Source: Celerinatantimonas yamalensis (lineage in GTDB: Bacteria > Pseudomonadota > Gammaproteobacteria > Enterobacterales > Celerinatantimonadaceae). From it: 64,000 bases of DNA. Below, in pieces: positions 16,910 to 25,166 of this stretch. Within the stretch, counting starts at the first letter, position 1, and each line of letters begins with the position of its first letter. The stretch lies in assembly GCF_046054155.1 (NCBI RefSeq), contig NZ_JBEQCT010000007.1, forward strand, positions 62,001-126,000. The letters run 5' to 3'. Position numbers and translations under genes: made by a program. The notes under the pieces are model-generated. The model did no database searches, had not been told where the DNA came from, and saw only the letters and a program-made list of their open reading frames with translations.

Positions 16910-17386
16910 ATGCAAGCAAACCCACAGATCATCCAATTGCTCAATAAGGTGTTAACCTACAAGCTAACGTCCATTAATCAATTCTTTCTTCATGCTCGTA
17001 TGTTTGGTAACTGGGGTTTTGAGGCACTCAATAAAGCTTGCTATAAAAAGTCCATTCAAGATATGAAACAAGCCGATGCGTTGATTGAACGCATACTGTT
17101 CTTAGAAGGATTGCCCAACTTACAAGCGCTTGGTGCTTTGCGTATCGGTGAAAAAAGTCAAGAAATGCTGAGCTGTAATTTAGGCTTTATCACTGACCAA
17201 GTGCCTCTGCTGCGCCAAGCGATTGCTATCTGCGAAGCACAACAAGACTATGTCAGCCGCGACCTTCTTCATACACTTATTGAATACGAAGAAGAACATA
17301 TCGATTGGCTAGAGGCTCAACTTTATCAAATCGGTGAAATGGGGATTGAAAAATACCTACAAAGCAAACTCTCAGAGGACGACTAA
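16910..17386 (+). CDS. bfrA: Bacterioferritin, heme-binding (ferroxidase-deficient) subunit
   Basis: A 158-residue four-helix bundle clearly related to E. coli Bfr (INQFFLHARMFGNWG; IERILFLEGLPNLQALG; EEHIDWLE). The heme ligand Met52 is kept in QDMKQAD. Several di-iron ligands are not: the usual Glu18 is Lys (LTYKLTSINQ), Glu51 is Asp, His54 is Gln and Glu94 is Gln (LRQAI). This subunit should bind heme and help iron release but cannot form a normal ferroxidase center. ATG 16910 follows GAGGAA. It is 3 bp from the second bfr gene, whose product has the complementary set of residues, so a mixed 24-mer is expected as in Neisseria BfrA/BfrB. Confidence 0.9.
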   Translation: MQANPQIIQLLNKVLTYKLTSINQFFLHARMFGNWGFEALNKACYKKSIQDMKQADALIERILFLEGLPNLQALGALRIGEKSQEMLSCNLGFITDQVPLLRQAIAICEAQQDYVSRDLLHTLIEYEEEHIDWLEAQLYQIGEMGIEKYLQSKLSEDD

Positions 17387-17389
17387 ATT

Positions 17390-17857
17390 ATGCAAGGTAA
17401 ACCAGTTATTATCGATGCACTTAATCGACTACTCGCTAATGAGTTAACCGCCATGGATCAATACCTCATTCACTCACGAATGTACGGCGACTGGGGCTAT
17501 AACAAACTCTATGAACGAATTGATCATGAGTCACTTGACGAGCGTGAACATGTTTCAATTTTGATCGAACGGATCTTATTTTTAGAAGGCACTCCTGACA
17601 TGCAAACCCGCGATTCAATTAATGTGGGTCACGATGTGCCAAGTATGCTTGAAAACGATCTGCAGGTTGAATATACCGTTGATAAGTTACTTAAAGAAAC
17701 CATGGATATGTGCGAAAAAGAGCAAGACTATGTCACCAAACATGCGTTGCAAAAGCTTATTGATGACACCGAAAACGACCATGCATATTGGTTAGAACAA
17801 CAGCTGCGCCAAATTAAATTACTTGGCCTAGCGAACTATCTACAAGCACAACTTTAA
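17390..17857 (+). CDS. bfrB: Bacterioferritin, ferroxidase (heme-ligand-deficient) subunit
   Basis: A 155-residue bacterioferritin. All six di-iron ligands by alignment to E. coli Bfr are present: Glu18 (LANELTAMDQ), Glu51 and His54 (DEREHVS), Glu94 (LKETM), Glu127 and His130 (TENDHAYW). The heme-coordinating Met52 is Arg in the DEREH motif. It should oxidise Fe(II) but not bind heme symmetrically. It lies immediately behind the heme-type subunit in one operon and is followed by a terminator. The two together would make one functional iron store. Confidence 0.9.
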   Translation: MQGKPVIIDALNRLLANELTAMDQYLIHSRMYGDWGYNKLYERIDHESLDEREHVSILIERILFLEGTPDMQTRDSINVGHDVPSMLENDLQVEYTVDKLLKETMDMCEKEQDYVTKHALQKLIDDTENDHAYWLEQQLRQIKLLGLANYLQAQL

Positions 17858-17864
17858 AAGTTTT

Positions 17865-17890
17865 TTCAGCTTGGGTTTCCCCAAGCTGAA
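17865..17890. terminator. Terminator after bacterioferritin operon
   Basis: TTCAGCTTGGG and CCCAAGCTGAA form a perfect 11-bp stem with a four-base loop, flanked by T-rich sequence on the left (which also gives a U-tail side for minus-strand ubiA transcripts) and TTCT on the right. It probably acts on both strands between bfr and ubiA. Confidence 0.75.
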
Positions 17891-17937
17891 TTCTATGCGC
17901 CATTTTCTATAGCCCGACTCTAGCCACCACCACTTGG

Positions 17938-18813
17938 CTATCGAATAAACCAATAGATGTAATTTAAAACGATCCCCAAAAAGATCACTAAACCAACATA
18001 TTGATTGTTCAAAAAAGCTTTAAAACAATCAGCACGCACCCGAAAACGGGCCAGATGCTGTTGATAGACAAACAAGGCTCCGGCACCAAGCAGTGAGATA
18101 AAGTAAATAGCTGATAACTGGCGCAATTCACCGACCCACGCTAGCAGCAATAATGTTGTTAACTGCAACAAGCCAATCATCAACTTATCAAAGCGACCAA
18201 ATAAAATCGCCGTCGATTTAATCCCAATATTGATATCATCATCACGATCAACCATGGCATAAAACGTATCATAAGCAATCGTCCAGCAGATATTCGCAAG
18301 CAATAACAGCCATACTTCCATGGGTAGACGACCACTTTGAGCCGCATAGGCCATCGGGATCGCCAAACTATACGCTAACCCCAAAAATAACTGTGGCAGA
18401 TGGGTGAAGCGTTTCATAAATGGATAGATAGCCGCAAGCGCTAGCGCCACAAACGACAGCTTAACGGTTAAGTAATTCTGCGTAAGCACCAACAAAAATG
18501 AGAGCGCCACCAAGCAAGTAAATAGCACTAATGCTTGACTGGCGGTAACTTTGCCAGAGGGCAGTGGCCTTGCACTAGTGCGTTTGACAAAACCATCGAC
18601 TTTGCGATCAGCAAAATCATTAATCACGCACCCTGCCGAGCGCATCATAAAGACGCCAAGCACAAACACCACAAGCACGCTGATACGCGGTACGCCATTT
18701 GCCGCCAACCATAAAGCCCACAGCGTTGGCCACAACAAAAGTAACGACCCAATGGGCTTATTGAGCCGCATAAGCTGCATATAAGCCAACCATTTTGGCT
18801 TTTCACTGACCAT
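17938..18813 (-). CDS. ubiA: 4-hydroxybenzoate polyprenyltransferase UbiA
   Basis: This enzyme joins the polyprenyl tail to 4-hydroxybenzoate in ubiquinone synthesis, in the inner membrane. The 291-residue protein has about eight to nine membrane helices. The first Asp-rich motif, NDFADRKVD, is at 65-73 and the second, DRDDDINIG, at about 188-196; both bind Mg-diphosphate. RTSARPLPSG follows the first, as in all UbiA proteins. GGAGG precedes the ATG by six bases. It overlaps the 3' end of ubiC by 11 bp, in the usual ubiC-ubiA order. Confidence 0.96.
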   Translation of the reverse strand: MVSEKPKWLAYMQLMRLNKPIGSLLLLWPTLWALWLAANGVPRISVLVVFVLGVFMMRSAGCVINDFADRKVDGFVKRTSARPLPSGKVTASQALVLFTCLVALSFLLVLTQNYLTVKLSFVALALAAIYPFMKRFTHLPQLFLGLAYSLAIPMAYAAQSGRLPMEVWLLLLANICWTIAYDTFYAMVDRDDDINIGIKSTAILFGRFDKLMIGLLQLTTLLLLAWVGELRQLSAIYFISLLGAGALFVYQQHLARFRVRADCFKAFLNNQYVGLVIFLGIVLNYIYWFIR

Positions 18814-19315
18814 TAAATGCCTCCCGATAAGCCGGACTCTCCGGTAAAAAAAGCTCTTGAACTAACACAGGGATCCGTTGATACCAATACACACTGCGCC
18901 GCGCTACCAGCGCCATATCACTACTTGGGTAGATACAAAACTGACGACACAGATCATCAGGCTGAGCCACACTAAAGAGTAATTCCCCTAGTGGCTGAGT
19001 GTGCAATTGGCGAAGTTCTCGACTCGCCAAGGCAGCTTCAGGCCATAAACTTTGCGCCATCACCCAAGCACTCTTATCACCCAATAAACACACCTCCCGA
19101 CACCATAGCGATGAAGCCCCAAGTAGAGCCTGCTGATCAGTGTTGGCCTGCACGAGTTGATTAGCTAATAGTTGCACCTCTAGCTGTTGACAACTTTGCC
19201 GTAAACGCGCGGTTAATGAACCTAAACCGGTGATCCAACTTGCCTGGGGCTGCGAAACGCGATCGGGTATTGACGTCAACCAATGGACTTGCGAATTCAA
19301 TGGCCAATGTTGCAT
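18803..19315 (-). CDS. ubiC: Chorismate pyruvate-lyase UbiC
   Basis: This enzyme converts chorismate to 4-hydroxybenzoate and pyruvate, the first committed step of ubiquinone synthesis. The 170-residue protein carries the family landmarks LTARLRQSC (Arg for substrate carboxylate), REVCLLGD and the C-terminal LVQELFLPESPAY with the conserved Glu. AAGGAAG precedes the start. It is coupled to ubiA by an 11-bp overlap. The protein is soluble and of usual length. Confidence 0.93.
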   Translation of the reverse strand: MQHWPLNSQVHWLTSIPDRVSQPQASWITGLGSLTARLRQSCQQLEVQLLANQLVQANTDQQALLGASSLWCREVCLLGDKSAWVMAQSLWPEAALASRELRQLHTQPLGELLFSVAQPDDLCRQFCIYPSSDMALVARRSVYWYQRIPVLVQELFLPESPAYREAFNGQ

Positions 19316-19575
19316 CGTCTTCCTTTAAATGTGTATAAATCACTATCTTACCTCATCAACGGCATACTACGCCAAAGCCAATAAGCAAACAAACAGCATC
19401 CTTTTTTTAACCAGCCCACTGAAGGCACTTGCTGATCAAAAATGAGCAGCTATGCTAAACGAAACACGCCAATAAGGCTGCCGATAAAACCGTAACAACC
19501 GATGATTACACTTGACCCGCGATAAAGATAAGCGAGAATACTCCGATTATATGATTCACTATAGGTAACGCACTG

Positions 19576-19992
19576 ATGAAATGGCTCAAATGGATATTTT
19601 TAACCGGCTTGTTGTCCGCCGCGACACTACAAGCGAGCTTTGCCGCAGACGCTAAAAAAGAACCAGATAGCTATGCCTACTATGGCTTTGAGCCAGATAT
19701 CGTCACCAACTTCATTAACAAAAACAAACAACTTGGCTATATTCGTGTTGCTATCGAACTACGGGTCGCTCATCAAAGCCAATTGGACGAAGTAGAGCAC
19801 AATGCACCGCTACTTCGCGATGCAATCATTGAGATTTTAGGCAGCCAAGATAGACAAGAGATCATCTCGTTGACTGGCCGCGAAAGGATCCGCGAACAGT
19901 GTCTGAAAACCATTAATAATCTATTGCGTCAGGAAACGGGTGAACAAAATGTAGTCGCCGACATTCTGTTTACGAAATATCTTTATCAGTAA
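19576..19992 (+). CDS. FliL-like secreted or membrane-anchored protein
   Basis: This 138-residue protein has a hydrophobic N-terminus (MKWLKWIFLTGLLSA) ending in ASFAAD, which looks cleavable. The body matches the FliL domain: YYGFEPDIVTNFI, LGYIRVAIELRV, HNAPLLRDAIIEILGSQ and ERIREQCLKTINNLL. Typical FliL proteins sit in flagellar operons and keep an uncleaved anchor. This paralogue stands alone divergent from ubiCA, a placement I know from several marine gammaproteobacteria, and its role is not established. Its 3' end overlaps that of glpG by 23 bp in convergent orientation. Confidence 0.8.
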   Translation: MKWLKWIFLTGLLSAATLQASFAADAKKEPDSYAYYGFEPDIVTNFINKNKQLGYIRVAIELRVAHQSQLDEVEHNAPLLRDAIIEILGSQDRQEIISLTGRERIREQCLKTINNLLRQETGEQNVVADILFTKYLYQ

Positions 19993-20815
19993 CGCGATCA
20001 AACGCAGCCTGCACGCAACCGACGAATAAACCAAACAGATGAGCCAAATTCGCGGTTGCCGGGCCAATCACATTAGCAAAACCTAATACCAGCCAAATCA
20101 ACATAAACCCAACAATCGCCCGATTGATATGGAGCCCAACATGAGGGCGCAACCAGCTAGTCCACCACAAATAGCCAAGTAAGGCATACACGACACCAGA
20201 GAGTCCACCAAACATCGGGCCATCCACCCAAAACTGCGCAATGTTTGGGATAACGGCTGCAACCACCGTTAAGATAAGCAGTTTCCCGGTACCTAAGTGG
20301 CGCTCAATCACACCCCCAAATTCCCACCACCACAGTAAATTAAACAAAATATGCAGGATCGAAAAATGCAGCAAGATAGGTGTAAACGCTCGCCAAGGTG
20401 CGGAGGCTAACTGAGAAAGCGTATCGGGAAAACGTAAAGCGGCGAATATATCATTGGAAGCACCCATTAAACCTGCGACATAGATAATCGTCGTCACCAA
20501 AATAACGGCCAAAGTCAACGGCCCGCTATGGGCCATAAATTGCCGTTTAATAAGCTCCGATGAGCTACCATATTCAAAGTGGATATTGTGCTCATCACCA
20601 ACTTCCCAAGAGGCTGCTTGGTACTTTTTCGCTAACGGATTGGCTAAAAAGTCTTTGAGTTCACGCTGAACATGCGCGAGATGCTGCTCATCAACTAACC
20701 AAATTGTAAACCCCTGCTCAACTGGCGCCAGTTGGCAGCGAATCGATTGCGTTTTCATATAATCAACAAACGCCTGCGCCAAACGGGGATTATCTACCAC
20801 GACTAATTGCTGCAT
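19970..20815 (-). CDS. glpG: Rhomboid intramembrane serine protease GlpG
   Basis: This inner-membrane protease cleaves transmembrane segments. It has 281 residues: an N-terminal cytoplasmic domain (about 1-65) and six membrane helices. The catalytic Ser206 is in GGLSGVVYA and His259 in NLAHLFGLFVG, offset by five from E. coli Ser201/His254; the oxyanion His-Asn pair is in ILHILFN. GAGGTA precedes the start. It lies 2 bp behind glpE. The glpE-glpG order is as in E. coli, but glpR is absent here. Confidence 0.95.
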   Translation of the reverse strand: MQQLVVVDNPRLAQAFVDYMKTQSIRCQLAPVEQGFTIWLVDEQHLAHVQRELKDFLANPLAKKYQAASWEVGDEHNIHFEYGSSSELIKRQFMAHSGPLTLAVILVTTIIYVAGLMGASNDIFAALRFPDTLSQLASAPWRAFTPILLHFSILHILFNLLWWWEFGGVIERHLGTGKLLILTVVAAVIPNIAQFWVDGPMFGGLSGVVYALLGYLWWTSWLRPHVGLHINRAIVGFMLIWLVLGFANVIGPATANLAHLFGLFVGCVQAAFDRVTDKDIS

Positions 20816-20817
20816 CG

Positions 20818-21141
20818 CTACCTCTTCTCATCATTGCTGTCGGCTTGCTTGACCCAAGCCTCATAGCCACCATCCAGTGAGTAGACTGCATCTAATCCTT
20901 GTTGTAAAAGATACTGCGCCGCACTCTGACTGCTGATGCCGTGATAACACATCACAATCACTGGCGTTTCAGGGGCAACCTCTTCAAGGAGTGCCATTAA
21001 GCTTTGGTTCGTTAAATGAATCGCACCCGGCACATGGCTTTGTTGATACGCCGAGTCATCACGGATATCCGCCAAAACTGCGCCTTGCTCGTTGATCAAC
21101 CGTTTGGCGTCATCGACACTAATATGTTCAAACTGCTCCAT
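20818..21141 (-). CDS. glpE: Thiosulfate sulfurtransferase GlpE
   Basis: A single-domain rhodanese of 107 residues. The active-site loop is CYHGIS with the nucleophile at Cys65, the same position as in E. coli GlpE. DIRDDSAYQQSHVPGAIHL is the CH2A-type motif, and SLDGGYEAW closes the domain. It transfers sulfane sulfur from thiosulfate to cyanide or thioredoxin in the cytoplasm. AAGGAGG lies upstream. It is first in a two-gene unit with glpG. Confidence 0.95.
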   Translation of the reverse strand: MEQFEHISVDDAKRLINEQGAVLADIRDDSAYQQSHVPGAIHLTNQSLMALLEEVAPETPVIVMCYHGISSQSAAQYLLQQGLDAVYSLDGGYEAWVKQADSNDEKR

Positions 21142-21433
21142 GAGCCCTCCTTACGCTATAAAGTTTAGTATTGTAGAGTGTTTTGAGCACACAAGGGAAC
21201 CATTGTTCACAGCTACACGCATTTAGCCATGTTAGACACGGGAACAAAGTCACCCATCCTCAGCAAAGTATCCCATATCAGCGAAATGTACTGTATTGGG
21301 TCCTTAGCGCATCGCCCTTATGCAACTAACCCCAACGCTCTTACGTACATGGCTAAATAAGCAGTGAAGAAATCATTTAGGATAATAAAATGGGCGTTTT
21401 TCTTAATAAAAATAACAATTATGCCATGGCGAA

Positions 21434-21700
21434 GTGGTTCAAAATGGTTTACGGGCGATTGATTGGGTGCCTGATGGCAATATAAAACTGCGCCCACGCA
21501 CCTTCACCATTGCTGATGCGCCAGATCTAATTGCTAGCGAAAATTTGTTTGCGCGTAAATTTGATCGACGACAAGATGAAGCGGTGATTTCAGCATTAGA
21601 ACACCATTTAGAAACGGCAATATCTTTTGTTACGCCCCATGCAGCAATGCCTAAATTTCCTACATCTCTCCCTTTATGGGGCGTTCCTCGAACCTGTTAG
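21434..21700 (+). pseudogene. C-terminal remnant of core-2/I-branching-type glycosyltransferase
   Basis: The 88-codon frame reads NGLRAIDWVPDG, then RPRTFTIADAPDLIASENLFARKFD, then DEAVISALEHHLE. This is the C-terminal pattern of bacterial core-2/I-branching (beta-1,6-N-acetylglucosaminyltransferase-like) enzymes, where LRYIDW..., TLADL..L..S..LFARKFD is conserved. The N-terminal catalytic part is missing, and upstream DNA has no continuation in frame. It is therefore a decayed gene fragment rather than a small protein. Sequence on both sides (21142-21433 and 21701-21810) shows no other gene. Confidence 0.65.
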
Positions 21701-21810
21701 CAGGTTACGCCGAAAATCATAGCAATCTTTAGCGCATTTAACGAACGTGATGCTAAAGCAGATATGCATTCCCCATTCTGGCGAATTGTAAGCGCACAGC
21801 TACCGCTATA

Positions 21811-21845
21811 TAAAAAGCCGCGCAGTCACCTGTCGCGGCTTTATT
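21811..21845. terminator. Bidirectional terminator downstream of DUF945 gene
   Basis: AAAGCCGCG and CGCGGCTTT form a 9-bp GC-rich stem around an 11-base loop. On the minus strand it is followed by TTTTTATA, fitting termination of the DUF945 transcript; on the plus strand by TATTA. Confidence 0.8.
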
Positions 21846-21874
21846 AGGTTATCACCCTATACTATAAATAATGT

Positions 21875-23353
21875 TTAATGACCATTACTAGTTAGATGAC
21901 CTTGGCTGTATTTCAGCTCAGTTGTATAGCGTTTGGTCGCTGAATTATAATTCAAATAACCCGCTTGAGTCTGCATATCCAAAACCCGAGTGACAATCAT
22001 CATAATGCGCTGACTTAACGCGCTAGCGCGCGCCGGATCAGGCTCTCGAACCGACTCAACCGCTTGCACAATTTTGTCCAGCATAGCAGTATCAATCACT
22101 GCATTGAGATCGGCTTGCGCACTTTTTGCCAGTGCTGCTTGTAACCCTGCCACACCACCAAGTTGTTGCATCAATGCGTCATCGACTTTCCCCATCGATA
22201 CCGTCCCCGCAAGCGATACTTGCTTGTCTTTTCCACCCAATTTCAAAGGTGACAGGGTGAGCTTCATCCCATCCAGTAATGGAGCCAGATGTTGCATTAA
22301 CAATTGACGAAACTCTTTCGGTGAATTTTGCGCTAGCTCTCGATGCTCACGTAGCAGTTTGGCAAATTTTGTATAAGCGGCGATATTCATCTGATCTGCC
22401 GCGACGTTCATGACCAGATCCCCAAGCTGAACGTGGTTAATATCAATCCCTGTCAGTTCAGCATCAAACTGACTGTTAAGCTGGTCATGCTCTTTTTTAC
22501 TCAAGCTGCTTAAGGACATGCCAGATATCGCAAGCTGTTGGAAAGTTTTATCACCTTCAGTGATACTGAACTTCATTGCGCCTAATTTTAACTCGCTTGT
22601 GCCAAACCAAAGTGCGTCGCTATCTTTATATTGTTTTTGGTTCGAGTGGCCACTCATCTGACCCACTGAAAGATGAAATTGCTCAGATGGATCCATGTCG
22701 CTGTGGGCTAACCATGTAACGCCGCCCCACTGATAGGATGACACTAGATGACGATCATCTCGTTGAATCTGTAATGTCAGGGGTTGGATGTTCAGCGTCC
22801 CTGCAACATCGGCAGATTTATTAGGCTCAGTTAAAGTGCGCTGCGCCAACTTAATTGTCGTATGGATCTTGCCAAACCATGAGGAGCTCACTTGCGAGCT
22901 CAGTGGTGAACCCGCCTTAAATGATTGCTCAAGCAGAGCCTCTATCACTTTATGCTGTTGCAACTTGGGATTATTCACAATGTTACATGTCGCATCTGAC
23001 GAAGTTGGCATTAAAATCGAATGAATCGTATACAGATGACCAGAGAACAAGGCGCCATAGCCGTAATCAATATCACTTTGTACATCAATACAGGATTTTT
23101 CCGATGGATTACTGTTATTTTGTATATGAAGCCGTGTAATGCTTTGCGCACTTAAACCGGATTGTTGATAACTAATAGATTCAATATCAGCTTTTATATT
23201 GTAATTTACAGCGAGTGCATTACTTACCCCTTCAGGTAATTGTGCGTGTTCAACCAATGCTTTTACTTTAGGTTGAACCAGATACGGCACGGCCGCAATT
23301 GCTCCTGCGACGACGACTACAACAGCCGCTGCAATCGTAGTTTTTTTCGACAT
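21875..23353 (-). CDS. DUF945 (YdgA family) protein
   Basis: A 492-residue protein with one N-terminal hydrophobic segment (TTIAAAVVVVVAGAIAAVPYLVQPKV) and a long soluble, beta-rich body, as in the YdgA/DUF945 family of periplasmic-facing proteins. FDAELTGIDINHVQLGD and LLRQ/LLMQHLAPLLDGMKLTLSPL-type repeats are typical of the group. An internal stretch with SAQADLNAVIDTAMLD lies near the C-terminus. Function is not established; related proteins are linked to motility or envelope roles. AAGGGAT precedes the start. It is a single-gene unit. Confidence 0.78.
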   Translation of the reverse strand: MSKKTTIAAAVVVVVAGAIAAVPYLVQPKVKALVEHAQLPEGVSNALAVNYNIKADIESISYQQSGLSAQSITRLHIQNNSNPSEKSCIDVQSDIDYGYGALFSGHLYTIHSILMPTSSDATCNIVNNPKLQQHKVIEALLEQSFKAGSPLSSQVSSSWFGKIHTTIKLAQRTLTEPNKSADVAGTLNIQPLTLQIQRDDRHLVSSYQWGGVTWLAHSDMDPSEQFHLSVGQMSGHSNQKQYKDSDALWFGTSELKLGAMKFSITEGDKTFQQLAISGMSLSSLSKKEHDQLNSQFDAELTGIDINHVQLGDLVMNVAADQMNIAAYTKFAKLLREHRELAQNSPKEFRQLLMQHLAPLLDGMKLTLSPLKLGGKDKQVSLAGTVSMGKVDDALMQQLGGVAGLQAALAKSAQADLNAVIDTAMLDKIVQAVESVREPDPARASALSQRIMMIVTRVLDMQTQAGYLNYNSATKRYTTELKYSQGHLTSNGH

Positions 23354-23912
23354 GTTAAAAATCCCTTAAAAGTTTAGCCAAGCCATAATCAACCACAATA
23401 CATCGAATAATTGAAAAGTTAATTGGATTTCATCGGCTGAAAATAAAATAGCCTCTGTTTTGACGCACCATCAAAGCCACTCATGATTGACCAAGGCGAT
23501 CGCTGGCAGGAGATGCTGATGCTCAGTGCATAAAACCGACTCATCATACCCAGTAAATACAATTATATCTATAAGTCGACCAATCATCCGAAGCGAGGAA
23601 TTAAAAAGAACGATAAGAGGCAATCAAAAGAAAAAACCGATATCCATACCACGCACTTGAGCAGGTAGACGTTTGAGAGTCATTTTGTAGCACATTAATC
23701 GGCTTTATACACGCAGTTCATACCATGATGCTATCTACATAACCGATTAATCATCGCAGATAAAACAGGTCAGTCCAACATGCCCAAAAAGATGTTTGAC
23801 AAGACATTGAGCCTTATCACAGCCGTAGTTAGACTAACGAAACAGTATTTCTTAGTTAGTGAGATCACGTTATCAGAACGAGCAAGAACGAATCTCAAAA
23901 CGCCAATCCCCT
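23354..23912. other. Spacer between DUF945 gene and ureide cluster
   Basis: No gene is supported: an 80-codon plus-strand frame at 23780 overlaps allC antisense and has no motif. A 9-bp inverted repeat, ATTAATCGG (23694-23702) and CCGATTAAT (23743-23751), is the only structure noticed and has no clear role. The DUF945 promoter should lie in the left part. Confidence 0.4.
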
Positions 23913-25166
23913 CTAACCAGATATTGGAGACTCAGCGAGTTGACGCACCGCATCATCTAACACTAAAAACGCGAGTCCCAGATCGTCACTCAACACCGCC
24001 TCCCCCGGATGATGGCTAATTCCCCCTGCGCAGCGCACAAATAACATCCCAACTGGGCATAATTGAGCGATGGCCATCGCATCATGACCGGCGCCGCTGG
24101 CTAAACTCAGCGACTGACCTTGTACCTTGTCACAAGCACTTTGCAGATAATGCTGCAAGGTGACATCACAAGGAGTCGCATCAGATTGATAGAAACACGC
24201 TTCACTGATTTGCACTCGCCGTTTTTCACTAATTTGTGCCGCGCGAGCAAGAATGTCGGTCAGGGCTTGGTCGCGTTGCCTATCGTCTGCAGCGCGAATA
24301 TCTAAACTCATGTGCACCTGCGCGCAGATAACATTCACCGCGCCAGGTTTACAGCTAATCTGCCCAACCGTTGCCACCACATTGCGTGCGCGCGCAATGG
24401 TTTCAATCGCCAGAACCAATTCACTAGCAGCCACCAAAGCATCTTGACGCTGCGCCATGGGGACGGTGCCAGCATGGCCCGCTTGACCGTTAATCGTAAA
24501 ATTCAGTCGCTTCGCACCATTAATGGCAGTGACCACTCCCACCGCCAGCTGCGCCGCTTCAAGCTGTGGCCCTTGTTCAATGTGCACTTCTAAATAGCCA
24601 ATAAAATCCTGTGCTGAACGCGCAGCGCGCGAAATAGCCGAAACGGGCAGTCCGAACTGTTCCAGTGCTTGCGCGAGAGACACGCCATTGACATCGCACA
24701 GTTTTAGCCAGTCATCCTGCCATTGACCAGTCAACCCGCGGCTACCCAATAAGGTTGAACCAAAGCGAGTGCCCTCTTCATCAGCAAATCCGACCACTTC
24801 AATGGCAAATGGCAGTCGCTGATTGTTCTCATGTAAGCGAGCTACCAGCTCAATAGCGGTGATCACGCCCAACATACCATCATATTTGCCTGCATTGCGC
24901 ACCGTATCTAGATGAGAGCCAAGCAATAGCGCGGGCGCCCCTGCTCGGACACCTTCATAACGGCCGCAGACATTGCCTACAGCATCGTGCCAGATACGCA
25001 TACCAGCGCCAATCATCCACTGCGCCACCTGCTGATGGGCTGCGCGGTGCTGCTTGGAAAGATACACCCGAGTTAGAGCATCAGTACTCTCAGAGAAGAC
25101 AGCTAACGCATCGCAGCGCTCAGTAAGCCGTCTACCAATAGCACTCACGCTCCAATTATTATTCAT
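23913..25166 (-). CDS. allC: Allantoate amidohydrolase (AllC/HpxK type)
   Basis: A metal-dependent M20-type hydrolase of 417 residues that releases ammonia from allantoate, giving ureidoglycine, in the cytoplasm. Metal ligands and catalytic residues are visible: LLGSHLDTVRNAGKYDGMLGV (His, Asp), EEGTRFG (catalytic Glu-Glu), HIEQGPQLE and the C-terminal GGISHHPGE His. The sequence groups with allantoate/N-carbamoyl-amino-acid hydrolases. The neighbouring ureidoglycine aminotransferase (8-bp overlap) makes allantoate the best substrate; N-carbamoyl-beta-alanine is the alternative. It is last in the six-gene minus-strand cluster. Confidence 0.88.
   Translation of the reverse strand: MNNNWSVSAIGRRLTERCDALAVFSESTDALTRVYLSKQHRAAHQQVAQWMIGAGMRIWHDAVGNVCGRYEGVRAGAPALLLGSHLDTVRNAGKYDGMLGVITAIELVARLHENNQRLPFAIEVVGFADEEGTRFGSTLLGSRGLTGQWQDDWLKLCDVNGVSLAQALEQFGLPVSAISRAARSAQDFIGYLEVHIEQGPQLEAAQLAVGVVTAINGAKRLNFTINGQAGHAGTVPMAQRQDALVAASELVLAIETIARARNVVATVGQISCKPGAVNVICAQVHMSLDIRAADDRQRDQALTDILARAAQISEKRRVQISEACFYQSDATPCDVTLQHYLQSACDKVQGQSLSLASGAGHDAMAIAQLCPVGMLFVRCAGGISHHPGEAVLSDDLGLAFLVLDDAVRQLAESPISG

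Noticed and set aside
23694..23751. Inverted repeat ATTAATCGG/CCGATTAAT
   Set aside because: Long loop, no U-run, not near a start codon; could be chance in AT-rich DNA.
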